Shown here piece by piece: positions 50,101-60,700 of a stretch of 64,000 bases of DNA (positions are counted from its first letter, which is position 1; every line of letters starts with the position of its first letter). The notes under the pieces were generated by a model. The model had not been told where the DNA came from. It was given only the letters and a program-made list of their open reading frames with translations, and did not search any database. The translations under genes and the position numbers were made by a program. This DNA is from Stercoripulliclostridium_A sp964480195 (GTDB lineage Bacteria; Bacillota; Clostridia; Christensenellales; DTU072), in NCBI GenBank assembly GCA_964480195.1, contig CAYZOJ010000002.1:4028-68027 (forward strand). Direction: 5' to 3'.

Positions 50101-53100
50101 ACCTCGATTGACCCGAGAGAAAATGTCGAAGGCGAAGTCGAAGACGGAATCGCTTACGAGAACATCGACGTTATCACCCAAGTAGGTCTCGGACTCGAAG
50201 TCGAAGTTCGCGTACGTACCAAGGACACCGAAAAGTCTTCACAGCTTCTCGCACTCGAAACGTTACTCCAAAAACTCCTCGCAAGCTCGGGAATGCTCCC
50301 GGACAGCGAAGGCGTCATCAACCTCGATGTACAGAACACAATGCTCGTGTTCACATTGGGACTTAACGTATATACCGACCTTTCCGACCTCACCAAGACC
50401 ACGCTTGCGTTGAACTTGGGACTCTCCGGCGAAGATCTCCTTGCGATATACTTCCTCGGAAGCACCAACACCGTATACGCGGATCTCAGCGGACTCGGAT
50501 TCTTCAAGGCGGCGATAAACGGTATTGACCTTATAGGCATACTCAACACCTTCCTTGGCGGATTCTTGGGCGACGAGGGCTTGGAAGTCGGCAAGATGCT
50601 TGCAGGTCTTGTATCCGGCATAACGGGCGCTTCTCAAGCGTCGGTCAACGCGACGAGCACCAATTACGTATCGACGTCCGAAACCGTCGAAGCTCCGCGT
50701 AACGCCGCAATCGACCTCGTAACGTCGACGGATAACCCGCTCCTCAAGATACTCATATCCAACGAAGAACTCATCATCAACCCGAACGTGGCAATCCTTT
50801 CGAGCCTGCTCGGCGATTCGATGACTCTTCCCAAGATAACGGATATGCGTCTCGGCATCAACCTCTATCAAGGTTTCAACAACCTCAACATCAAGGTAAA
50901 ACTCGACCACAAGGGCAACTATCTCAATATGGCTGTTCCGGAAGGCGGGTTGCAAATCGAAATAGGCAAGACCGCGGAACGCCTTAAACTCTACACCATA
51001 GGCGACGAATCCACTTACGGCGGTATCGTAGGTATCTCGATGGGTCTTGACTCGGCGGGATCGCTCTCCGCGGGTATTGACGCATTGACGCTCGCGCAGG
51101 GCATTTTGGACGTCATCGACCTTAAGAACTTTGCGATTTACCTCGAAAAGCGTAACGACTACTTCTTCATTCGTAACCTTGCTTACAAGGTAACGACGGG
51201 TAACTTCTCGTTCGACTATTTCGGAACCTCTTACAGCACCGGTCCTACCGTATTCTCGACTCAGTTCGATAACAGATTCATCAACTCCAAGACCGGACTC
51301 GATCCGTACGACGACGCGTACGTATCCACCGGACAGCTCTTCAGCTTGTCGATAGGTTCTTGGGACGTAGGTCAATACGCAAAAGCGTACGAGCCGATAT
51401 TCTTCGACAACGCGTACAGAAGACTTGCAATCTACGCGACCAAGGACGTTCGCAACGTAACCGACCTCGAGATAAGACAGCTTACGCAAGTAGGTAACGT
51501 CGAGTCTTACGCAGATCAGACAGACTGGGAGCCGATGGGTCTTAACGCGTACATTAAAGACAACGTCTTGAAGCTCTCGCTTGACAACATCGTCGTCATC
51601 GACTTGAGCGGACTTATTCAGCAGATTTTGAGTTGGATTATTTCCGCTGTCGGTAACGCTATCGGCGGTGGCGTCGCGGGAACCATAATCAATGCTGTTT
51701 GGGGCGTTGCGGGCGACGCTGTATCCACGTGGATTGCAGACCTCCTCGGCGACTTCAGCATAACGATAGGCGGTGTCGAATACGGACACTACGGCAACCC
51801 GCTCAAAGTAGGTAAGCTCGTCACCGACATACTCTCGGGCGGAGATCCGACATACGGCTTCGGCGTTGTAAATATGTATCTCCCGGAATTCCTGCCTTCG
51901 CTCATTTCGAGCCTCAGGGCAAGTTCGTTCGAAGATACCAACAGCTACGGCTCTATGTACGGTAACGTCAACCACTACAACAAGGCGACCGGCGAGTACG
52001 AACCCGTCGCGGGCGCTAAGGTTGTTCTCGGAAACGACCAATACGTAACGTACACCGACTCGGACGGCGATTACAGCTTCATCAACGTTGCAATCGGCAC
52101 GTACAACGTAAAGATTACTTGCGACGGATACAACACCTTACCGAGAGTCGGTCAGGCAAGCCCGCAAGCGACCGTTTACGCGTACTACGACAAGCCCGCA
52201 ATGGAAGCGAACTACACCCTCGAAGAGTACGAAACCGGCACTTGGACAAACGTAACCCTCAAGGGTCAAGTCAAGTACGAGTCCTCTAAGGGCGTATACA
52301 CGATTCTCAAGGGCGTGGATGTCGAAATCGAGAACCACGGTGTTTGGATTACAGTCGGAACCACCGATTCCGAAGGTAACTATTCGGGAACGCTTACGAC
52401 CAACCTCGTAGGTTCCTACCACAATATGAGAGTTGCAAGCGGTATCGCTCACATCGGAACGATAACTTCGTCGGTGACCCTCAAATACACCGCGGACGGT
52501 TTGTCGATGGTAAAAGACTACACCGTCAACATTACCTATAACATTCCGTCGCCCGACGCTACGGTAACCGCAACGCTCAAGACGTTGGATCTTACCGAAA
52601 CGCTTCTCAACGGACAAGCGTCGACCGTATACAATAACTACGCGCGTCGCGATACCGAAGATACGTCTTTCGACTCCACAGCCGTTTACAGTTATCAGAA
52701 CGCCGGCACCATCGTCGGTAGCAAGGTAGACAAAGACCTCGTTCAAAACAAACTCGGCGGAACGGCAGTCGCCGCATACACCGAAAACGATACCGTTTAC
52801 AACGTATACGAGTTCGAAACGGTAGCCGCGATGAAGAGCGGTATCTCCGCATTCGTAACCGCGATTAAGGAATTGTCCTACACCCAAAACGAGACAAAAT
52901 ACGCGCTCTACGACGTAACCGAAGAAATCGGCTCGCTCTACTACCGCGCGACTTCTTATCAAGAACGCAACATTACCGAAATTCGCGGATTCGCGTCGCA
53001 ATACAAAGACGGCAAGTTCTGCTATCGCGTAATCGTTGCTCGCAGACAAGCGACTCTCGTCGCGGTCGACTTCTCCGCACTCGAAGTATGGCTCGAAAGG

Positions 53101-54640
53101 GACGGCAGAACGATACGTAATTCCGACTCGTTCTCGGGAACCAACCTCAACGTCATCAGCATCTACAAGGACGACGCAGTCGAAGAAACTCGTACCGCAT
53201 ACGCTCAACAAACGGCGAGAAACTACTTAACCACCGTCATCGGCGCAAGCGATAACGAAGTTCAGGGCGGTGAAGCGTACAACGCCAACACAGGTAAGAT
53301 AACCATAACCAAGCTTGCAAAAGCCGATTACATCGTAAAGGTTCGCGCAACGGGTTATGAAAACGTAGAAATCGGCACGGCGAAGATTACCGATAAGGAT
53401 TACTACTGGGATCTCGGCGAAATCATTCTCGAACCCAAGCGCGTACCCGCGTGGATAGCCGAAGAAAACGAGGGCACCAAGATGCTCCAAGGCTTGCGCG
53501 TACGTTTGGGCGCAGACATCCTCGACGAGTCCAGTACCGGTCATAACTCCGCGGAAGACGCGGGCTACACTGAGGACGGCGTACCGCTCAGCAAGTACTC
53601 CTTCTTGACGAGCCTCGGCGAAGGCACTCTTAACGCACTTCTCCATACCGCTACCGGTCAGGCGAGCAGTGCGATAGGTAACGCTATAGGTAACGCGATA
53701 GGCGGTACCATCGGAAGCCTCGTAGGCAGTGCGGCAAGCAGTATACTCGGAAGCTTGTTCGGTAACATCGGCGGTGTGGACAGCACTTCGCAGTTTCTCG
53801 ACGCAACCGGCAAACCGATATTCGTTCCGTGGACCAACTACGTCAACGGATACGAAGAGGGCGATAAGAACTCCTCCGACACCGTAACGTATATCGAAGC
53901 GTGGATTTCTTCCGACCTTATCAGCGATATAGTATTCTTAATCAACAACCTCCTTATGGACTACACCGGTTACGGCAAAGTTTCTAAGGATCAGCGTTAC
54001 ACCTCGGCAGACCTCTCCAAGATACCCGACGGCACGGATGACGACGATGTATTGAAGCTCAACTTCAAGGGCGAATTCAGCGAAGAGCTCGATCACCTCT
54101 GGGGTAACTACATCTACGATACCCAATCCGACTACACCGAAATCTTGTACGAATCCGGCGGTAGATTCATAGGCAATATAGTATCGTTCTTGCTCGGCTC
54201 CTTCATATCCCTCTCCGATACGTGGATGAACATCATCCAGATGGTTCTCTACGAAATCGACGCGGTTATGGATATTCTCGACCAAGTAACCAGACTCCTT
54301 TCGCACATCTTCCCGTTCACCACGGGCTACTCGATGATTATTGATAAGGATCTCCCGGGCAGCCCGCTCGCACAACAGACGGTCTACTCGACGGTTTGGG
54401 AACACGAAACGCAGTACGGCTATATGGATATGGAAAAGAAGACCGTTCGTCCCAACGCCATAACCAGCTCGTCGCGCGAATTGTACGAACCCAAGTTTGA
54501 CGAAAGCATACTCGGCACCGTCAATGCGGGTCAAAGCCAATATAACTATAAGATTAACGACGTAACCGTTTCGTCCGATAACCCGCTCGGCAAGATAGTC
54601 GGACAGCGCTCGACCGACGTCAAAGACCTCGTACAAAACG
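35128..54640 (+). CDS. giant repeat lipoprotein, N-terminal 6,504 codons up to the scaffold gap
   Basis: This frame continues beyond the N gap (see the entry at 54741-63842), and the complete protein is about 9,519 aa. It opens with MKKGLIYKLV, a hydrophobic core and lipobox LFAC (Cys25), then an acidic linker. From about residue 90 to 5,250 it is built from roughly 15 divergent beta-rich modules of about 310-340 aa. Each has a strand pair ending in a Y-x-D/N-G-x-x-Y-x-D/N hairpin, e.g. IYLKDGNVYVDLS, LYYIDGDIYAYMD, LYYVDGDAYIDGS. Acidic/Asn-Ala-Ser linkers join the modules. Two insertions interrupt the array (helical, about 1985-2190; alpha/beta pair, about 4290-4640). Residues about 5,500-6,220 carry two glycine-zippers and regulatory-like beta domains. 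CAAGGAG precedes the ATG. Function unknown. Confidence 0.9.
41080..41690 (+). other. all-helical insertion in the giant protein
   Basis: About 200 residues (about 1985-2190) with no beta-module features, rich in Ala/Glu/Asp/Tyr helices (YALRGIYATHIETLATARVNG, EELSVLETAYNAFDAFY). It separates two beta modules. Possible rigid spacer or binding bundle. Confidence 0.6.
47990..49120 (+). other. insertion with a duplicated alpha/beta domain in the giant protein
   Basis: Two similar units at about 48240-48510 and 48770-49040. Each has an amphipathic helix (YALAIIEAINTRLKDRY / KALAEKLLLVISDYF), a strand-turn, a VAVKL / VAIKV strand and a YKVIVA / YKVIMG strand ending in a short DLSTVEAD / FNVYVKIH segment. 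Confidence 0.6.
51610..51790 (+). other. glycine-zipper-like hydrophobic segment 1 of the giant protein
   Basis: Residues about 5,495-5,555: an Ile/Leu/Val-rich helix pair with GNAIGGGVAGTI and repeated GxxxG spacing, flanked by amphipathic regions. This is the composition of helical hairpins that pack in or across membranes. Confidence 0.6.
51940..53430 (+). other. carboxypeptidase-regulatory-like beta domains of the giant protein
   Basis: Three segments have the GxVxxxxxxxPVAGAKVVL / TDSDGDYSFINVAIGTYNVKITCDGY pattern of CarboxypepD_reg folds: about 51949-52150, 52255-52440 and 53245-53420. Between them lies an alpha/beta stretch (about 52700-53100). Confidence 0.65.
53640..54330 (+). other. 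glycine-zipper segment 2 and hydrophobic cluster of the giant protein
   Basis: Residues about 6,171-6,220 contain AIGNAIGNAIGGTIGSLVGS and continue with further Gly/Ala/Ser repeats. More hydrophobic helices follow at about 53915-53960 and 54170-54320 (FIGNIVSFLLGSFISL, WMNIIQMVLYEIDAVM). Confidence 0.65.
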
Positions 54641-54795
54641 NNNNNNNNNNNNNNNNNNNNNNNNNNNNNNNNNNNNNNNNNNNNNNNNNNNNNNNNNNNN
54701 NNNNNNNNNNNNNNNNNNNNNNNNNNNNNNNNNNNNNNNNCTCGGCAAGATAGTCGGACAGCGCTCGACCGACGTCAAAGACCTCGTACAAAACG
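54586..54795. other. scaffold gap (100 N at 54641-54740) flanked by an identical 55-base overlap
   Basis: Bases 54586-54640 and 54741-54795 are the same 55-nt sequence. Both encode LGKIVGQRSTDVKDLVQN in the frames needed on their side. The Ns plus one copy (155 nt) therefore look like an unmerged contig overlap rather than missing DNA. 155 is not a multiple of three, which is why the frame appears broken. Confidence 0.9.
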
Positions 54796-57700
54796 CGGGT
54801 ATCCTCGACGCGGGCGACAATCTTGTAGGCTATAACTACACGACGGGCGGATACTTTAAGAACGCACTCGAAACCACGGTTCAAACGACTGCCGAATTCG
54901 ACGACGACGGCGAAATGCTCAACGGCTACAAGCGCGAACTCGACTTTATAGATAAGTCCGCGTACGTCAAGATCGCATTGAACAACGGCGTCGATACGTT
55001 GCTCGACAGAATCGTCATCTTCGTCAACGGAGCTTCGTACACCAATACGAACCTCGGTATGATCAAGGATGATACAAACTATATGGTCAACGCGACCGAG
55101 CTTCGTGCGGATACCGTACTTTACGACGAGAACGGCGACTTCCTTGACGACCACTACAAAGCGGTTCAGGAAATGCTCGACAGATGGATAAGCAGTAACA
55201 CCGTAAACTCCTATGTCGTCATCTCCGACTACAAGTACTGGACGACCGAAACCGGCACGACCTATAAACGCCTCGTCGGTAAGACCTACGTAAGAGACGT
55301 TTACGGACACTTCGACGCGGAAGACTTCGCGTACGGCGACATCAGCTGGATGGTTTCGGAAAACACCTACAACGACGATTTCGTAGTCGAAAAGGTAAAT
55401 TACGCATACGCCAGCCGTTATCCGCTCGGAAAAGACGCGAATGGCAACGTATACCTCAAGTACGACACTCCGCTTCAAGATATGCCGTACGTACAAGCAC
55501 GTCGTATCCTCTCGGCAAAAGACGATAGGTTCATGGAGATAGACATCAACAATACCGGACTTTACATGCGCTCGGTATCGGCTATCAACAACGATCTCTA
55601 CAACTCCGTCGGCGGAGGTACCTCGGGTATGGCGGAAACGGTAATGCAACCGCCTCAAAAGATTGTCTTCCACGATCCGTATAACATTCTCGACTTTACC
55701 GCATACGGCGGTACTTGGGCGGAAGCCAACGGCGGTGTAAGACACAACGTCAACTCCGACGGCACATACTCCGTAACCAACATCAAAGACGTTTTGCCTA
55801 ACCGCGCTTACGCAACGTTCGCGGACGGCACCTCGGACGGCTCTGCCGGCGTCGAGATGTACTGGGATTTCAATATGCTCAGTATGATTCCGACCGAGAA
55901 CGGCACTCGCGGATACATCAAGGGCTATGTCGGCGAAGAAACGTACAGCAAGACCGCGACCGGCGACGTAACGTACATCGAAGCAGTCGTCGAAGGCGGA
56001 CTCCTGGTAGACGGCGATTCGGTTGTCAAGATGAAGGAGCAACCCGAACGCAACACGCAGGATAAGACGTTGTTCGCGCTCGACAAGGATAACACCACCG
56101 CGCAAATAGTGCTCCCCGAAATCGATCCGTTGACGTTCGATAAGGAAGAGTACCTTGCAAGCCTCCCGACCAAACTCGTTTACACAGCCAAGATGCGTTA
56201 CGAGCAGGACGGCAGTTACCAGAAGTTCAACATCTACGGCGAAGAAACCGATTACGTCCTCAAGAGATACGTATTCAACGACGTATCTTGGGATATCGAC
56301 GAATCGACCATCTCTTACGACGGCACCCCGACGGTTGTCAAACTCACATACCGCTTTGTCCCGACTGCGGATAAGAACGGCACTACGTTGGGTTCCGCGT
56401 CCGAGAAGGTTACCGTCGAAGTACCCGTAAGCGTACGCAACTGCGTCGCGACCGACGTAACAAGACTTTCCGCCGAAGAGTACTTAAAACTCGTATACCT
56501 CAAGGGTAGCGACTCGACGGGTACCGCGATTGCGGTTATCAACGATAAGACCGTCGAAGGCACCGTAAACCTCGCGACCGTAACCGAGTTTAGCGAGATA
56601 ACCGTCGAAGACTTTACCGCAAACGTAAAGAGATTCGGAAGCTTCACCGAGTTCGCAGGCACGATGACGGGCGTAACCTACCGTTACGACTCCGTACACG
56701 ACGTACTCTATGCGATTTACGAAGGCGTAAGCAGAGATGACTTCGAACTCTACCTCGCTTATTATGAAGAAAACGGCGTCAAGACGTACTCCGCAAACAA
56801 CTCCGACAGTATCGGATCGCTCTCCGAGGGCGACACCGTATACGCCGTCGAAGGATACGTCAACGACTACGTGGCAGCCCTCACCGAAGAGGACGGCAAA
56901 CACATCATCACCGTCAACCCGATCTATGACACGGATATCTACTCCAAGTTGAAGTCCGTAAAATGGATTGACATCACGGTAGACGTAACAGACAGAAGCA
57001 ACAAACCTACTGGCGAAACCGATACGATAGAACGTTGGAGCGTCGTTTCTGTTGACGCGTCCGAGATCCAAAAGATCGACTTCAACGCAACCGAACACGA
57101 TCTCTACACCGTATACTTCATCGTCAAGGACAGCCTCGGCAACGAACAAGAAATCCCCGTCAGCGTAAAAGTCCTTCCGAAACTCATCGTCAAGGACAAC
57201 CTCGCCGAAACGATTACCGATAGGGTACTCACTCCGTTCGATACTCGCAAGACTGATTCCGTCGCTCTTACCTACAAGAAGACCGCGGACGGCGTAGGCA
57301 CGATGACTTTGGGACTCTTTACCGAGAAAGATACGACGTTGCTCCAATACCCCGACTTCACGGGTATGACGGGTTCCGCGGTTACCGCATGGCCTACCGA
57401 TATAATTAAGAATTACGGCACCGTCGCCGAATACACGGGCGCAAGAAGCGGTATCACCGTTTACGAGGACGGTAACGTAACTTATATCGCGGTAGAGGGC
57501 GTCAGCCTCAACGCGTTCAGAACGTATAAGAACAAGCTCGAAGATCAAGGCACAATCACGGTGGTTTCGGAAGACAGACTCGAAAACTTCTCCTCCATCG
57601 CTTCCGGAACCGGCGTGTACGTTGCAAGAGGCTCGTTGAACGTCTTCAAACTGCCTACGAGCATACAAATCGGCTACGGCACCGACGCCGACCACGTATA

Positions 57701-60700
57701 CCACGAGATGACCATTTACGAAGGCAAAGACTTCGTATGGGTTGCCGACAGCGCGGATAAACTCCGTTACGACTACTCGGCGGAAGGCGATTCTTGGACT
57801 TATACTTGGACTGCAAGAATAGGTTCCGGCGTCAATATGCAAGAGCTCACGGTAGACTACACCGTCAACAAGCGCGTACCCAAGAACGTTGAACAAATCA
57901 CCGTCTATCCGTACAGTGCGTATTACGTCAACGGCGCGCAAGTCAAGGACAACGCGTGCGAGCTCTCCGATATGCAAAACGTAACGTTTGCGGACGGAAA
58001 CAAGGTATCTACCAAGGTATACTTCCGCATGGACGGCGAATCGTGGGCAGGCAAGATTGACGGCACCCGAGTCGTAATCGACGGCATCGAGTATATGACG
58101 GACGTCAAGTTCGTAGATCCTTCGTTCGACGGTAGCTGGTACTTCGCGGACGTACTCCTCTACGACGACGTATTCGGCTCCTGCCTCATCAAGAACGTAC
58201 GTATCGTAATGACGAGAAGCACGATTTCGTCCCTCGTCATCCCCGCACCCGAAAACGCAATCTACGTCTACGACGCCGATAACGGTATCGAGGCGTACCT
58301 CGCGCAAGAAGGTATCAAAGCTAAGATTCACCAAATCGCTAACAACACCATCGGCACCGACGCGTTCGAGATAGTATCTTGGCGTTATGTCGACGAAGAC
58401 GGCTTCAAAGATTCCTACACCTATGTCGGCGACGATGTACCGCAAATCAAGGTACTCATCGGCAACAAAGGCTACAAGGCAGGTAAACACATCTGGACGC
58501 AGGAAGTAACCGTAACTCTCGACCAAAAGGTACTCCCCGCCAAGGTCATCGACAAAGTCAACGACGTTACCGCGGAAATGCTCAACGGCTATATCCTCGA
58601 AAACGCAAACGGCGTATACACGTTGAGTATCGCGGATCCGTTCAAGTTCGAAATGCCCGAAACCTTAAGCGTAACCTTCGAGGACGGCACCACGGGTATC
58701 GTTCCCGTATCGTTCGACTTCGGCGATAACGCGGTAGACTTCTACAAGGCGACCGACGGCATTTCCGGCACGATGACTCTCGGAACAATGCCCAACAACA
58801 AGGTAACCTTGGACGTAACGTACGTAAACAAGAATCCGAGAACGCAAATCGAAGTAACCTACTACAAAGACGCCGACGGCAAGGAAGTATTCGATACCTT
58901 CGAGTACAACGCATTCGACAGTATCACGCTTCCGAAATACGCTAAATTCACCGTCAACGGCACTCTCGAAAAGAACGTCTACGACGTAATTTGGGATTCC
59001 GTAGAGGCTTACACGACGGCAGGCGGTAAAGTCAAGGCGACAAGCCTTATCGGCGACCCCGTATTCGGCTATCTCACCAAGGTTGTCGAACTCACGATTC
59101 ACGCCGAAAGCATATTCGACTACGAGTTGCCTTCTTCCGTCAACGTCAATCCTTATAATATGAGCGCGCTCGGCACTCTCCTTGGTATAACCGGCGATAT
59201 GTTGCCCGTAACCACCGTCGTAAACGGCGTAAGATACCAAAAGGATTTGAGCGTCAAGTATCCCGAAATCCACGTCGATTATCGCAAGACGACGACGCAC
59301 CTTACCAATATCGAGGTAGGCGTTACCAATGACTTCGGCGGAGTAAACAAGATTGTCGATTCCCGCGGCAACGTCATCGGAACCTCCCTCGAAATTCGTC
59401 AAGAACTCCCCGTAACGGTAGTCGTCGAAAGTCGCGTGGCGGTAGGCGTCAAGACTTGGTTCACGACGGAAAGCACCAATATTACCGGCAGTATCTACGA
59501 GCCCATCGACTTCGAAACCCTCGGCAGAGCTACCGTAATCGCAATAGGCAAGGGCAAGAACACCGCGGCTAAGTTGCTCTCCGGCAAAGCTACCCTCGCC
59601 GAAGCTCTCGCAACCGCCACCAAGTGTGAAGAAAGCGTATGGCCCGCCGAAATCAAGAATTGGAGCGAAGTAGCCGACTCCGCAAAAGCTAACGGACAAA
59701 TCGAAGCCGTCTACTACTCCGAAACCGAAAGAACTTATTACGTATGCTACCGCGGAGACGTCGACCTCGGTCTTGTAGAGAGTGCCCTCATTAAAGCGGG
59801 TGCCGAAGCGACCACGGGTGCGGATTGCATTTCCTACTTCTCGGAAGGCAACGTAATGATACAAGCAAAAGCATTCGAAGAGGGCGTAACGGTACTCTTC
59901 GAGAATGCGGAAGAAGAAAAATACGATATCGAATGGGATACCTCTTCGTTGAACTACACCTACGCAGGCGGTACATACACCGTTAAGGCAACGCTCATGA
60001 AGGGAGATCCCGAACTCGAACAAACCTTCTACGTCAAAGTATACGTCAAGCCCGCGTCCCTCGTTTCCATAGGCGTAACGGCGGACGGCGTTTCCTCCGA
60101 CAGTATCGTAAGAACCGACGCGAACGGTATTATCACCGAACTCGTAGTCGATCCTTACATCGGTTTCGTAGGACTCCCGACCAAGGTAATGGCTCGCTTC
60201 AACGGCTACACCTCGCCCATCGAGATTAACGTCAGCTGGAACTACGCCAAGATACTTGCTGATATGACGACCGACGGCGGAAGCTACAACGCAAGCAACA
60301 ACAGAGCTGCAATCGCGTACGTATACGTCGAGGGCGAAAACGGCACGAGAACGGCTGTTCAGTCGATTGAGGTACCCGTAAGAGTGCTTAACAGGAGCCT
60401 AAACGGCTTGTTATTCTCGAAGTTTAGTAGCCACGAGGCTTACAAAAGCGCAATAGACGCAGGTTACAAGGGTTCCGAGTTCGTAACGTATTCTTCCGAA
60501 ATGTTCTTCAATCCTTACACCGATAAGTACAGCGAAGATTTCGCTTCCGAAGACTTTGCATACTTCAGAAGAGTAATGCTCCTTGTCGAACGTGTGGACG
60601 AAGACAACGTAAGCGGTAATATCATAAGTGAAGCCTACAAAGAACTCGTATTCGAGCTTACCGAGGATTCCTACTCGATTAGAGATATCTCTACCAACAG

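Larger units (their letters stand above)
36600..50520 (+). repeat. array of about 15 divergent beta-rich protein modules (period about 1 kb)
   Basis: The conserved hairpin recurs at about 35590, 36610, 37545, 38240, 38775, 39640, 40665, 42310, 43270, 44380, 45300, 46310, 47320, 49460 and 50440. Apart from closer spacing near 38240-38775, copies are usually 0.87-1.1 kb apart. Longer gaps at 40665-42310 and 47320-49460 are explained by the two insertions. Each module pairs this element with a hydrophobic segment of the type ALxIxxxxLxxLLxxLGL and an amphipathic strand set. Copies are far diverged at the DNA level, so it is a protein repeat, not a nucleotide tandem repeat. Confidence 0.75.

Noticed and set aside
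36600..50520. CRISPR array or nucleotide tandem repeats in the repetitive region
   Set aside because: Repetition is at the protein level with a period of about 1 kb and strong DNA divergence. No short, evenly spaced identical repeats with unique spacers are present.
54546..58526. Large minus-strand frames overlapping the gap and the C-terminal stalk
   Set aside because: One runs through the Ns and both lie opposite a convincing repeat protein. They show the same reverse-codon composition and no starts with ribosome sites.
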